22,543 bases of DNA from a virus. The stretch spans positions 1 through 22,543 of the IMG/VR virus record IMGVR_UViG_3300020442_003935; one strand, 5' to 3'. Below are positions 7,806 through 15,459 of this stretch, piece by piece; within the stretch, counting starts at the first letter, position 1, and each line of letters starts with the position of its first letter. The translations under genes and the position numbers were made by a program. Under the pieces are notes generated by a model. That model saw only the letters and a list, made by a program, of their open reading frames with translations, was not told where the DNA came from and ran no database searches.

Positions 7806-8861
7806 ATGCCTATTGTACTACGGCTTATAAAAGGTAGTGAGTTAACCTTTGCAGAACTGGATGGTAATTTTACAGATCTAGACGGCCGACTTGATACAAT
7901 TGAAGCCTTTAATTTAAACAGTAGGGTTACTAGACTTGAACAGGCTGGCACTCCTATTTACTTTGACTCCGATGATGTCATGGTTATGCTTGATTCTATA
8001 TGGGGTGGTGCAAGAGGTAATGATTTCTTTGCTAGTACGGATAGTGTAGGTCTTGCTTCATTTGATTCTGCACGATTTACTGTTAATGATAGTGGTCATG
8101 TATCTTGGATTGAAAGATTGGCTTCTATTAACAGTGATGGTACGGCATCGTTTGACAGTGAAGACTTTATAGTTTTAAACGGACATGTCACAATTAATCC
8201 TAATAGCCCTGGCGGTAGAGTTGCAGGAAAAATAGAAATAGATTCAACTGGTGTGGCATCCTTTGATTCCGATGATTTTAATGTAAATACAAACGGACAT
8301 GTAACACTTACTGATTCTGCAGTACGTACAAGAATTAGTGCAATTGATAATGGCGGTGCAGGTTCGTTTACGTATAACGAAACATTAGGAACATTCATTT
8401 ATACTGGTGCACCTGATGCATCGACTAGTACAAAAGGTATTGCAAGTTTTAATTCATCTGACTTTAATGTATCATCTGGAGTTGTATCACTCGCGCAAAG
8501 CGGCGCAGCATTTAGTACATCGTTTGGTACGGTAGGATCCTTAGGATTTTTTATAGTTGCTAGCGGATCGGCAGCAGTTGGAAGTAATATTGCCGGATCA
8601 AATTTAAAGTATGGTGTTGGAGGAAGTAGTGACGGATCGGGGCATAGAATAAATCAATTTGCAGTAAACACCAGTGCGCTATATAATGATGGAGTCGGGC
8701 AAAATACTCAGTTCACTGCAGTGTCATTTAAAAGAGCCACTGGTAATAAACAAGCATCACCAGGTGGAACATGGAAAAACCTTGGACCGGGTCATGCAGC
8801 CAATGGTGGACAAAAACCTTATCAAGGTCATGGTTTAAATTTATTTGTAAGGGTATCTTAA
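7806..8861 (+). CDS. Fibre-type structural protein A2 (second copy of the cassette)
   Basis: The 351-residue protein has the same architecture as A1: head MPIVLRLIKGSELTFAELDG, coiled coil at 22-47, and repeats at about 79-99, 109-128, 146-165 and 180-200. It then has a fifth repeat (GIASFNSSDFNVSSGVV, ~209-229) where A1 carries the EVRAHFSAGTGISI module. The remaining tip is unlike that of A1 until the shared GTW(R/K)NLGPG and F-x-R-(I/V)-S end. Conserved shaft and diverged tip are what paralogous fibres with different binding surfaces would show. A hetero-oligomer with A1 is also possible. The ATG lies two bases after the B1 stop. Confidence 0.75.
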   Translation: MPIVLRLIKGSELTFAELDGNFTDLDGRLDTIEAFNLNSRVTRLEQAGTPIYFDSDDVMVMLDSIWGGARGNDFFASTDSVGLASFDSARFTVNDSGHVSWIERLASINSDGTASFDSEDFIVLNGHVTINPNSPGGRVAGKIEIDSTGVASFDSDDFNVNTNGHVTLTDSAVRTRISAIDNGGAGSFTYNETLGTFIYTGAPDASTSTKGIASFNSSDFNVSSGVVSLAQSGAAFSTSFGTVGSLGFFIVASGSAAVGSNIAGSNLKYGVGGSSDGSGHRINQFAVNTSALYNDGVGQNTQFTAVSFKRATGNKQASPGGTWKNLGPGHAANGGQKPYQGHGLNLFVRVS

Positions 8862-8862
8862 A

Positions 8863-9072
8863 ATGGCAATAACATGGACAACAGTAGCAAATCCTAGATG
8901 GGCAGACAGTGATCAAACTATGATTAACTTAGATGTGAATTTTACCCATTTACCAGAAGAAACAACACCATTTACTGCAATGGCAAATGATGTTGAAGTA
9001 CATGGTCAAACACTTTATAATAACGCACTTAATGGAGACTACGGTACAATAGCCGCATATAGTGATGAATGA
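8863..9072 (+). CDS. Small conserved protein B2, partner of fibre A2 (69 aa)
   Basis: It is a paralogue of B1: both start MAITWT, contain PFTAxANDxExHGxxL and end with A-x-NG-(D/E)-(F/Y)-GT. The spacer between those parts has diverged. It begins one base after the A2 stop, and its own stop overlaps the start of gp16 by eight bases. That ties the fibre cassette into the terminase message. Function is unknown; it would share whatever role B1 has. Confidence 0.6.
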   Translation: MAITWTTVANPRWADSDQTMINLDVNFTHLPEETTPFTAMANDVEVHGQTLYNNALNGDYGTIAAYSDE

Positions 9073-9430
9073 AAATAATAAAAATATCAAAAATGATTAT
9101 GATTATTCCCGCCAAACATATTACGACCTAATAGAAAAAGGTCGTGAAAGTCTGGAGGATATGATCGAGGTTGCAAGATCATCCGAGCATCCAAGAGCCT
9201 ATGAAGTCCTATCTGGTATGATTAAAAATATATCAGATGTAAATGATAAATTAATGGATTTAAATAAAAAACAAAAAGACATTAATAAAAGTGATGAGGA
9301 ACCTAAACAACTTGGGAATACAACCAATAATGTGTTTTTAGGTTCAACTGCAGATCTACAAAAATTATTACAACAAGATGAAAATATAATTGATGTTACA
9401 CCAGACGCAGACATATCTAGGGAATCCTAA
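9065..9430 (+). CDS. 16: Small terminase subunit gp16
   Basis: The 121-residue product contains the block typical of marine T4-like gp16: YYDLIEKGRESLEDMIEVA, then SSEHPRAYEVLSGMIKNISD and VNDKLMDLNKKQKDI. This is a helical oligomerisation region that in T4 forms rings and stimulates the gp17 ATPase. T4 gp16 is 164 aa. The in-frame GTG at 9062 is one codon earlier, but ATG 9065 is the better start. The gene overlaps B2 upstream by eight bases and gp17 downstream by about 38 bases. Confidence 0.87.
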   Translation: MNENNKNIKNDYDYSRQTYYDLIEKGRESLEDMIEVARSSEHPRAYEVLSGMIKNISDVNDKLMDLNKKQKDINKSDEEPKQLGNTTNNVFLGSTADLQKLLQQDENIIDVTPDADISRES

Positions 9431-11027
9431 TGTAAAACGTGATGGTGTATTGCAATCTTGGACTGATGAAATGGTTCGGGAATATGCAAAATGCATGAAA
9501 TCACCGTCATACTTTGCAAAACAGTATTGTAAAATTATATCATTGGATCAAGGTCTCGTACCTTTTGAACTGTATCCTTATCAAGAAAAAATGTTTGAGG
9601 CATTTAATGAGCATCGGTTTAACATTGTACTGGCTTGCAGACAATCGGGAAAATCGGTATCCGCGTGCGCGTACCTTCTCTGGTATGCATTATTTAATTC
9701 GGAAAAAACAGTTGCGATTCTTGCAAACAAAGGGGCAACTGCTAGGGAAATGTTATCTCGTGTCACGCTTATGTTGGAGAACATTCCGTTCTTTTTACAG
9801 CCGGGTACGAAGGCACTTAATAAAGGATCTTTGGAATTCTCTAATAATAGTCGTATCATCGCCGCGGCGACTTCCGGTAGCTCTATTCGCGGTTTATCTG
9901 TTAGCTTGCTTTACTTGGATGAGTTTGCATTCGTCGAACGAGCTGCAGAATTTTATACGTCAACATATCCGGTTATTTCAGCTGGAACGGGTACAAAAAT
10001 CATAGTTACATCTACCGCCAATGGTATTGGCAACACTTTTCATAAAATATGGGAAGGGGCAATACAGGGTGTAAATGAATTTAATTCATTTAGAGTTGAT
10101 TGGTGGGATGTACCAGGCCGTGATGAAAACTGGAAAAAACAAACTATTTCAAATACCAGTCAGTTACAGTTTGATCAGGAATTTGGTAATACATTTTTTG
10201 GAACAGGTGATACACTTGTATCCGCGGACTGTTTATTGTCGTTAAGAGCAAAGGACCCTATTAAAACACTAGAAGGTGGATCTTTTAAAATATATAAGGA
10301 ACCTATTAATAAACACGATTATATAATGACAGTTGATGTAAGCAAGGGAAGAGGACAGGATTACTCTACATTTAATTTAATCGATATTAGCTCTAGGCCT
10401 TTTGAGCAGGTGGCTGTATATCGCAACAACACTATCTCTCCATTACTCTTCCCTAATATTATATATAAGTACGCAAAAAGCTACAACGAATCATACGTTA
10501 TAATTGAGTCAAATGATCAAGGGTCATTAGTATGTAATGGATTATATCATGATTTAGAATACGAAAATGTACACGTTGAATCTGCTGTTAAGGCAAATGC
10601 AATTGGTATTGAAATAACTAGAAAAACGAAACGTCTTGGGTGTTCTGCAATTAAAGATATTTTGGAATCAAATAAACTTAATGTTGTCGATGAACAAACA
10701 ATACTAGAAATTTCTACATTCGAAGCTAGAGGGCAATCATATGAGGCAACAGATGGTAACCATGATGATTTAATGATGAATTTAGTTATGTTTGGATATT
10801 TTGCATCCACACAATACTTTGGTGATATGACAGATATTAATTTAAAGGATATGTTATTTAAACAAAAAATGAAAGAAATTGAAGATGATGTGGTACCGTT
10901 TGGATTTATAGATGATGCATCAAATCATATGGAAGTGCTAGAAGGATCTGAAAAGGATACTTGGCAAATTAAGGACTTCGATCCTGATTTAGCAGGACAT
11001 GATGGGGTTTTCGGTAAGGATTATTAG
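9393..11027 (+). CDS. 17: Large terminase subunit gp17 (packaging ATPase and nuclease)
   Basis: From ATG 9393 the protein has 544 residues (T4 gp17: 610). The N-terminal ATPase shows Walker A CRQSGKS at 82-88, Walker B LLYLDEF with D176 and E177, and the coupling motif TSTANG at 206-211. The C-terminal RNase H-type nuclease has D315 in TVDVSKGRGQDYS, an acidic residue in IIESNDQG (E372) and HDD at 457-459, corresponding to the metal-binding acidic triad. gp17 cuts concatemers and drives DNA into the prohead through gp20. The start is uncertain: TTG 9390 and ATG 9471 are in frame, none has a clear Shine-Dalgarno site, and ATG 9471 would still leave the ATPase whole. Confidence 0.95.
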   Translation: MLHQTQTYLGNPNVKRDGVLQSWTDEMVREYAKCMKSPSYFAKQYCKIISLDQGLVPFELYPYQEKMFEAFNEHRFNIVLACRQSGKSVSACAYLLWYALFNSEKTVAILANKGATAREMLSRVTLMLENIPFFLQPGTKALNKGSLEFSNNSRIIAAATSGSSIRGLSVSLLYLDEFAFVERAAEFYTSTYPVISAGTGTKIIVTSTANGIGNTFHKIWEGAIQGVNEFNSFRVDWWDVPGRDENWKKQTISNTSQLQFDQEFGNTFFGTGDTLVSADCLLSLRAKDPIKTLEGGSFKIYKEPINKHDYIMTVDVSKGRGQDYSTFNLIDISSRPFEQVAVYRNNTISPLLFPNIIYKYAKSYNESYVIIESNDQGSLVCNGLYHDLEYENVHVESAVKANAIGIEITRKTKRLGCSAIKDILESNKLNVVDEQTILEISTFEARGQSYEATDGNHDDLMMNLVMFGYFASTQYFGDMTDINLKDMLFKQKMKEIEDDVVPFGFIDDASNHMEVLEGSEKDTWQIKDFDPDLAGHDGVFGKDY

Positions 11028-11030
11028 TAT

Positions 11031-11038
11031 TATAAATA
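11031..11038 (+). promoter_or_regulatory. T4-type late promoter (TATAAATA) for gp18-gp19
   Basis: An exact TATAAATA lies four bases after the gp17 stop. A predicted start near 11044 gives a leader of about 58 bases, AT-rich, ending with an AGGAAG ribosome site (11090-11095) before the gp18 ATG. No terminator is seen after gp17, so gp18 could also receive read-through. Confidence 0.8.
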
Positions 11039-11101
11039 ATAGCAAATATTGAAAACAACCGTATTATGATCACATATCATTAAAAAAAAGGAAGAACCAA
11101 A

Positions 11102-12856
11102 ATGGCATTAGGTACACCGTCAGCAAGTCCTGCGGTTGTTGTCAAAGAAATAGATCTGACTGGTGGCGTTCCAAACGTACAGTCAACTACTGGCGCAATT
11201 GTAGGTAACTTCCGCTGGGGACCTGTTGCAGAAAGGGTATTAATTAACAATGAGGCAACTCTTGTTGATACTTTTGCAACACCAGACTCAGCGTCGACCA
11301 TTGACTTCCACTCTGCTCAGTATTTTCTACGCTATTCAAGTAGTTTACAAGTGGTTAGGGAAGCAACAAGTGCGGCCAAAAATGCTCGTTCACCAATAGG
11401 ACAACTAGGTACAGATAGTAACGGTACACTACCTACTGAATTTGTTAAGAACGATGCAGATTTTGATGCACAACAATCCGCACTAGATTCAGATTCACAC
11501 ACAATTATTGGGAGATACCCAGGAGCACTTGGTAACTCACTACAAGTTCAGATTTGTCCATCAAATGCAACACAGTTTAATAACTGGGCATATAAGGATG
11601 AATTTGACAAGGCCCCATCAACATCCGATTATGCATCAGATCGTAATGCATCAAATGATGAAATTCATATTGTAGTTGTCGATCAAGATGGCAAATTTAC
11701 TGGAACAAAAGGTACGGTTTTGGAAACATATCCTTTTGTATCAATTGCATCAGATGCAAAAAATCCGGATGGAACTACAAACTATGCTTTGGATATTGTT
11801 AACGAACGTTCAGAGTATATTCATATGGTTGGATGGGATTCCGATTACCAGGCAGCAGGAGCATCAACACAAGTAGACAGTGGTGATAATTTCTCCATGG
11901 GTTCACCTGCTATTATTAATCATAGTTTATTAAAAGGTGAAAATTCAGGATCACTTACAACTTCTGAAGTATTAAGTGGTTATGATCTTTTTGAAGATAA
12001 AGATCAAGTTGAAATTGATTTCCTTATTTCACCAAGCATGATAACAACAACGGACCAAACAACAGTTGTAAACGATTTGGTTGCTACAGCTCAAGCACTT
12101 CGTAAAGACTGTATCGTATGTGCTTCACCGGCACGAGATGATGTGGTTAATTTAACAAGTGCAGCTGATATTACAACTAATATCATTGCAACTGCAAATG
12201 CATTTACAAATTCATCATACCTCGTTGCTGATAATAACTTCCTAAAAGTTTATGATAAGTACAACGATGGTTACATTCACATTCCTGCGGCATCATCGAC
12301 TGCAGGTATTTGTGCATTTACTGATCTTAATAGGGCCCCATGGTTCTCACCTGCAGGTTCAAGACGTGGTCAGTATCTCGGAATTACTGGTTTGGCATAT
12401 ACACCAAACAAGTCACAAAGAGATCAATTGTACAAAGCTGATGTGAATCCTATTGCCAATATTCCTGGACAAGGTACTCTTCTGTACGGTGATAAGACAA
12501 TGCTTGGACGTCCGTCCGCATTTGATCGAGTTAATGTACGTCGTCTGTTCCTTATTCTGGAAAGGGCAATCGGTAGAGCAGCTCAACAAGTATTGTTCGA
12601 ATTCAACGATGAATTTACTCGTGCAGAATTTGTAAATATTGTAGAGCCTGTACTCCGTGAGGTTCAAGGTAGACGTGGAATTACAGACTTCCGTGTAGTC
12701 TGTGATGAAACAAATAATACCCCAGCTGTTGTCGATCGTAATGAATTCATCGCAAACATCTTCATCAAACCGGCACGTTCGATTAACTTTGTCACATTGA
12801 ATTTTGTGGCTGTTCGAACAGGTGTTGACTTTGAAGAAGTTGTAGGCACAGTTTAA
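11102..12856 (+). CDS. 18: Contractile tail sheath protein gp18
   Basis: The 584-residue protein (T4: 659) has the gp18 ends: N-terminal ASPAVVVKEIDLTGGVPNVQ then GAIVGNFRWGPV, and C-terminal REVQGRRGITDFRVVCDETN and FIANIFIKPARSINFVTLNF. These ends carry the linker strands that join sheath subunits, while the variable middle is shortened compared with T4. It assembles as hexameric rings around gp19 and contracts on infection. It is the first gene after the 11031 late promoter. Its codons look more G/C-ending than those of the fibre genes, as expected for an abundant protein. Confidence 0.95.
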   Translation: MALGTPSASPAVVVKEIDLTGGVPNVQSTTGAIVGNFRWGPVAERVLINNEATLVDTFATPDSASTIDFHSAQYFLRYSSSLQVVREATSAAKNARSPIGQLGTDSNGTLPTEFVKNDADFDAQQSALDSDSHTIIGRYPGALGNSLQVQICPSNATQFNNWAYKDEFDKAPSTSDYASDRNASNDEIHIVVVDQDGKFTGTKGTVLETYPFVSIASDAKNPDGTTNYALDIVNERSEYIHMVGWDSDYQAAGASTQVDSGDNFSMGSPAIINHSLLKGENSGSLTTSEVLSGYDLFEDKDQVEIDFLISPSMITTTDQTTVVNDLVATAQALRKDCIVCASPARDDVVNLTSAADITTNIIATANAFTNSSYLVADNNFLKVYDKYNDGYIHIPAASSTAGICAFTDLNRAPWFSPAGSRRGQYLGITGLAYTPNKSQRDQLYKADVNPIANIPGQGTLLYGDKTMLGRPSAFDRVNVRRLFLILERAIGRAAQQVLFEFNDEFTRAEFVNIVEPVLREVQGRRGITDFRVVCDETNNTPAVVDRNEFIANIFIKPARSINFVTLNFVAVRTGVDFEEVVGTV

Positions 12857-12862
12857 GGAGGT
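12855..12862 (+). promoter_or_regulatory. Perfect Shine-Dalgarno site of gp19, overlapping the gp18 stop
   Basis: AAGGAGGT begins inside the gp18 TAA stop codon (12854-12856) and lies eight bases before the gp19 ATG. It is the strongest ribosome site in the window. The layout lets ribosomes finishing gp18 pass straight to gp19, fitting the near one-to-one need for sheath and tube subunits. Confidence 0.75.
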
Positions 12863-12870
12863 AAGGTAAA

Positions 12871-13398
12871 ATGGCTGTTCTCGGCGTAGATGATTTTAAA
12901 TCGAAACTGAGAGGTGGCGGTGCACGCCCTAACCTCTTTAAGGTAACAATTAACTATCCAGGTTTTGCAAACGGAGATCCTGAACTCACATCCTTTTTAT
13001 GTGAGGCAGCTGCACTACCGGGATCAACATTTGGTATCATACCAGTATTCTTCCGTGGAAGAATCCTAAAAATGGCTGGTGATCGTACATTTGCTGAATG
13101 GGCGACAACAATCATTAATGATACTGATTTTGCTATTCGCGATTCAATTGAACGTTGGATGAATGGTATTAATGCACATTCTGCAAATACTGGACTTACA
13201 ACACCAATTGCTTACGAAGCAGACTTGAAAGTAGAACAACTTGACCGAAATGGTGATACATTGAAGACATACACCTTTAGAGGTGCATATCCTCAAGACC
13301 TTTCAGAAATTGCATTGTCATATGCAGACAATGATAATATTGAAAGATTTACCTGTACCTGGGCATACCAGTACTTTGAGTCAAATACTACGGACTAA
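12871..13398 (+). CDS. 19: Tail tube protein gp19
   Basis: The 175-residue protein (T4: 163) has the gp19 pattern: NLFKVTINYPG at 21-31, SFLCEAAALPGS at 41-52, a SIERWMNGINA helix, and a final AYPQDLSEIALSYAD followed by FTCTWAYQYFE. It stacks in hexameric rings to make the inner tube through which DNA passes. It follows gp18 after a 14-base gap that contains the perfect ribosome site. A paralogue with the same fold lies at 18837-19349. Confidence 0.95.
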   Translation: MAVLGVDDFKSKLRGGGARPNLFKVTINYPGFANGDPELTSFLCEAAALPGSTFGIIPVFFRGRILKMAGDRTFAEWATTIINDTDFAIRDSIERWMNGINAHSANTGLTTPIAYEADLKVEQLDRNGDTLKTYTFRGAYPQDLSEIALSYADNDNIERFTCTWAYQYFESNTTD

Positions 13399-13405
13399 AT
13401 AAATA
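13398..13405 (+). promoter_or_regulatory. Probable weak late promoter (AATAAATA) for gp20
   Basis: AATAAATA matches TATAAATA at seven of eight positions, and is followed by GTAG exactly as the gp13 promoter is. It starts at the last base of the gp19 stop. The predicted transcription start (~13411) falls at the foot of the hairpin at 13410-13431. Support is positional and by pattern only. Confidence 0.5.
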
Positions 13406-13409
13406 GTAG

Positions 13410-13431
13410 GGAGCCGAGTCCGCTCGGCTCC
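13410..13431 (+). other. GC-rich hairpin between gp19 and gp20 (5' leader stem-loop or terminator-like)
   Basis: GGAGCCGAG (13410-13418) pairs perfectly with CTCGGCTCC (13423-13431) over nine base pairs with a four-base TCCG loop. No run of T follows (TAACTCTAATTT), so it is a poor intrinsic terminator, unlike the hairpin at 18787. It could end or slow the gp18-gp19 message, mark its 3' end against exonucleases, or form the 5' cap-like stem of a gp20 message begun at ~13411. Confidence 0.75.
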
Positions 13432-13454
13432 TAACTCTAATTTAAGGATTTAAT

Positions 13455-15008
13455 ATGGCTGAATACGCAGGACAAGATGGCATTAAATTATTTGGTTTTG
13501 AAATTAAACGTGCCAAAAAGAAGGAAGATGATAAAGCGCCTTCCATAGTTCCGCCAAGAGACGATGAAGGTGGTAGCTATGCCACTGCATCTGGTTCACA
13601 TTATGGCCAGTATCTCAATTTAGGTGATGATGATTCCAAAGACAACTATCAATTAATCATGAAATATCGTGGTAATGCCATGCATCCAGAAGTTGATATG
13701 GCAGTTGAAGATATTGTAAATGAATCAATTACAGGGTCCGAATTGGAACAAACTCTTGATCTTAATCTTGAGGATGTTGAGGCTCCCGATAGAATTAAAA
13801 AGACAATAAAAGAAGAATTTGATAAAATATATGGAATGCTTAATTTTAAAGAATTAGGTCATGACATTTTCCGACGTTGGTATGTAGACGGTCGTATGTA
13901 CCATCATTTAATAATTAATGAATCAAATCCTAAGGAAGGAATTGTTGAAATTAGACCTATTGATGCTGCAAAAATGCGCAAAGTCAAAAAGGTAAAAAAG
14001 AAAAAGGATCCAGTTACAGGTGCCGATATTATACAAAACACTGAGGAATTTTTTATATATCAAGAAAAACCAGGTTCATCCACAAATGGCGTGAAAATGA
14101 CAAACGATTCGGTAAGTTATGTCACATCCGGATTGTTATCTGAAGATCGTAAAAAAATTATTTCATTTTTGCATAAAGCCTTAAAACCAATTAATCAATT
14201 ACGCATGATGGAAGATGCATTGGTTATTTACAGGCTTGCACGTGCACCGGAACGTAGAATTTTTTATATTGATGTTGGCAACTTACCTCGAGGTAAGGCA
14301 GAACAATATATGAAAGACATTATGGCCAAGTATCGTAATAAACTTGTATACGATGCAAAGACCGGTGAAATACGAGATGATCGTAAACACATGTCAATGC
14401 TTGAGGACTTTTGGTTACCACGTCGTGAAGGTGGTAGAGGAACTGAAATATCTACACTTGCCGGTGGTGAAAATTTAGGCCAAATTGAAGATGTGCTTTT
14501 CTTCCAGAAAAAGGTTTACAGATCACTTAATGTACCTATTAATCGTTTAGAGCAAGAAGCACAATTTAGCCTCGGCAGATCAACAGAGGTTAACAGAGAT
14601 GAATTAAAATTCCAAAAATTTATTGATAGGTTACGTACAAGATTTGCTCATCTATTTTATGGTATTTTGAAAAAACAATTAATTTTAAAAGGCATTTGTA
14701 CTGAAGAGGATTGGGAATCATGGAAAAATGATATCACAGTAGACTTTGTAAAGGATAACCACTTTACAGAAATGCGTGATATTGAAGTATTAAGGGAACG
14801 TGTGCAAACATTAGATATGGTCCAACAATATGTTGGTGAATATTATTCAAAGGAATGGGTACAAAAGCATATTCTTATGCTTTCTGAAGAAGATATTGAG
14901 AATATGAAAAAGGAAATTGATGGTGAATCAGAAGAAGAACCAAATGATGAACCAGAACAACAACCACAACAAGATGAAATGACTCAAGCAGGAGATGACA
15001 ATGAGTGA
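13455..15008 (+). CDS. 20: Portal protein gp20
   Basis: The 517-residue protein (T4: 524) shows gp20 hallmarks: KYRGNAMHPEVDMAVEDIVN, DIFRRWYVDGRMYHHLII, the Lys-rich KVKKVKKKKD loop at ~176-185, RLARAPERRIFYIDVGNLP, the DFWLPRREGGRGTEISTLAG segment and RSLNVPINRLEQEAQFSLGR. It forms the dodecameric portal on which the prohead starts and through which gp17 packs DNA. The C-terminal ~30 residues are rich in Glu, Asp and Gln. An AAGGA ribosome site lies seven bases before the ATG. The stop overlaps the start of the next gene by eight bases. Confidence 0.95.
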   Translation: MAEYAGQDGIKLFGFEIKRAKKKEDDKAPSIVPPRDDEGGSYATASGSHYGQYLNLGDDDSKDNYQLIMKYRGNAMHPEVDMAVEDIVNESITGSELEQTLDLNLEDVEAPDRIKKTIKEEFDKIYGMLNFKELGHDIFRRWYVDGRMYHHLIINESNPKEGIVEIRPIDAAKMRKVKKVKKKKDPVTGADIIQNTEEFFIYQEKPGSSTNGVKMTNDSVSYVTSGLLSEDRKKIISFLHKALKPINQLRMMEDALVIYRLARAPERRIFYIDVGNLPRGKAEQYMKDIMAKYRNKLVYDAKTGEIRDDRKHMSMLEDFWLPRREGGRGTEISTLAGGENLGQIEDVLFFQKKVYRSLNVPINRLEQEAQFSLGRSTEVNRDELKFQKFIDRLRTRFAHLFYGILKKQLILKGICTEEDWESWKNDITVDFVKDNHFTEMRDIEVLRERVQTLDMVQQYVGEYYSKEWVQKHILMLSEEDIENMKKEIDGESEEEPNDEPEQQPQQDEMTQAGDDNE

Positions 15009-15417
15009 AGCAGAAGCACAGGTAATGGCGCCAGAACCAGAAGCAAATGAACTACCAACGGCAGAAATTCAAAATATGATTCAACATGCAATGGATCAAG
15101 AATATTCACAAGCAAATAATCTATTTGGTGAATTAATGACCGTTAAATTAAATGATGTACTTGATCAAGAACAAATTAGACTTGCAGATCAAATCTATAA
15201 TGGAGTTGAAGATGATGAAGAAGAATTCGATCCATCTGAAGACGAACAGCTCGAACTTGACCTTGAAGGAGAGGGGGAGTTTGAATCCGATGAACAGGAT
15301 GAAGAGGAAGATGACGAAATCGACGAGGACGAATATGATGAGGACGAATATGATGAAGATGAAGGAATAGAGTTAGAAGATGATGAAGATGATATTGATT
15401 ATGAAGATGAAAAATAA
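15001..15417 (+). CDS. Very acidic protein, likely prohead core component (gp67 position)
   Basis: The 138-residue product has a mixed helical N-terminal half and a C-terminal half that is mostly Asp and Glu, with a DEDEYDEDEYDED run. In T4 the small acidic core protein gp67 is coded right after gp20, so position and charge suggest an equivalent; no residue-level match was recognised. ATG 15001 was chosen over ATG 14995 because AGGAG (14990-14994) is six bases before the first and touches the second. It overlaps gp20 by eight bases. An acidic core protein could be cleaved by gp21 to peptides, but no convincing (I/L)-x-E|A site was found in it. Confidence 0.7.
   Translation: MSEAEAQVMAPEPEANELPTAEIQNMIQHAMDQEYSQANNLFGELMTVKLNDVLDQEQIRLADQIYNGVEDDEEEFDPSEDEQLELDLEGEGEFESDEQDEEEDDEIDEDEYDEDEYDEDEGIELEDDEDDIDYEDEK
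15325..15354 (+). repeat. Perfect 15-bp tandem repeat coding an acidic run
   Basis: GAGGACGAATATGAT occurs twice without a gap and adds the pentapeptide EDEYD twice. Partial, degenerate GAT/GAA copies flank it. It is a likely slippage site for changing the length of the acidic tail in steps of five residues. Confidence 0.85.
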
Positions 15418-15439
15418 TTAAAATAAAAAAACAAAAACT

Positions 15440-15447
15440 TATAAATA
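15440..15447 (+). promoter_or_regulatory. T4-type late promoter (TATAAATA) for the 15460-gp23 head operon
   Basis: An exact TATAAATA lies in the 42-base gap after the acidic protein. The predicted start (~15453) leaves a leader of only about seven bases before ATG 15460, with no recognisable ribosome site. It is the nearest exact late box upstream of gp21, gp22 and gp23. Confidence 0.75.
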
Positions 15448-15459
15448 ATAAGAAATTAA

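Larger units (their letters stand above)
6536..9072 (+). repeat. Tandem duplication of a two-gene fibre cassette (A1-B1, A2-B2)
   Basis: Unit one covers 6536-7803 and unit two 7806-9072, 1268 and 1267 bases. The first ~600 bases of each unit are clearly alike at DNA and protein level, for example 6569-6620 against 7839-7890. The last third of the A genes is unlike apart from the final ~30 codons, and the B genes have drifted. The divergence indicates an old duplication kept by selection rather than a recent or assembly-made repeat. Confidence 0.85.

Noticed and set aside
6536-9072. Assembly error as the cause of the A-B duplication
   Set aside because: The two units differ throughout at many codons and in their tips, so they are real diverged paralogues.
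11066-11080. Small hairpin ATGAT-cacat-ATCAT before gp18
   Set aside because: Only five AT-rich pairs, followed by A residues rather than T; expected by chance in such AT-rich leader DNA.
14995-15003. ATG 14995 as start of the acidic protein
   Set aside because: AGGAG ends at 14994, leaving no spacing; ATG 15001 has a six-base spacer.
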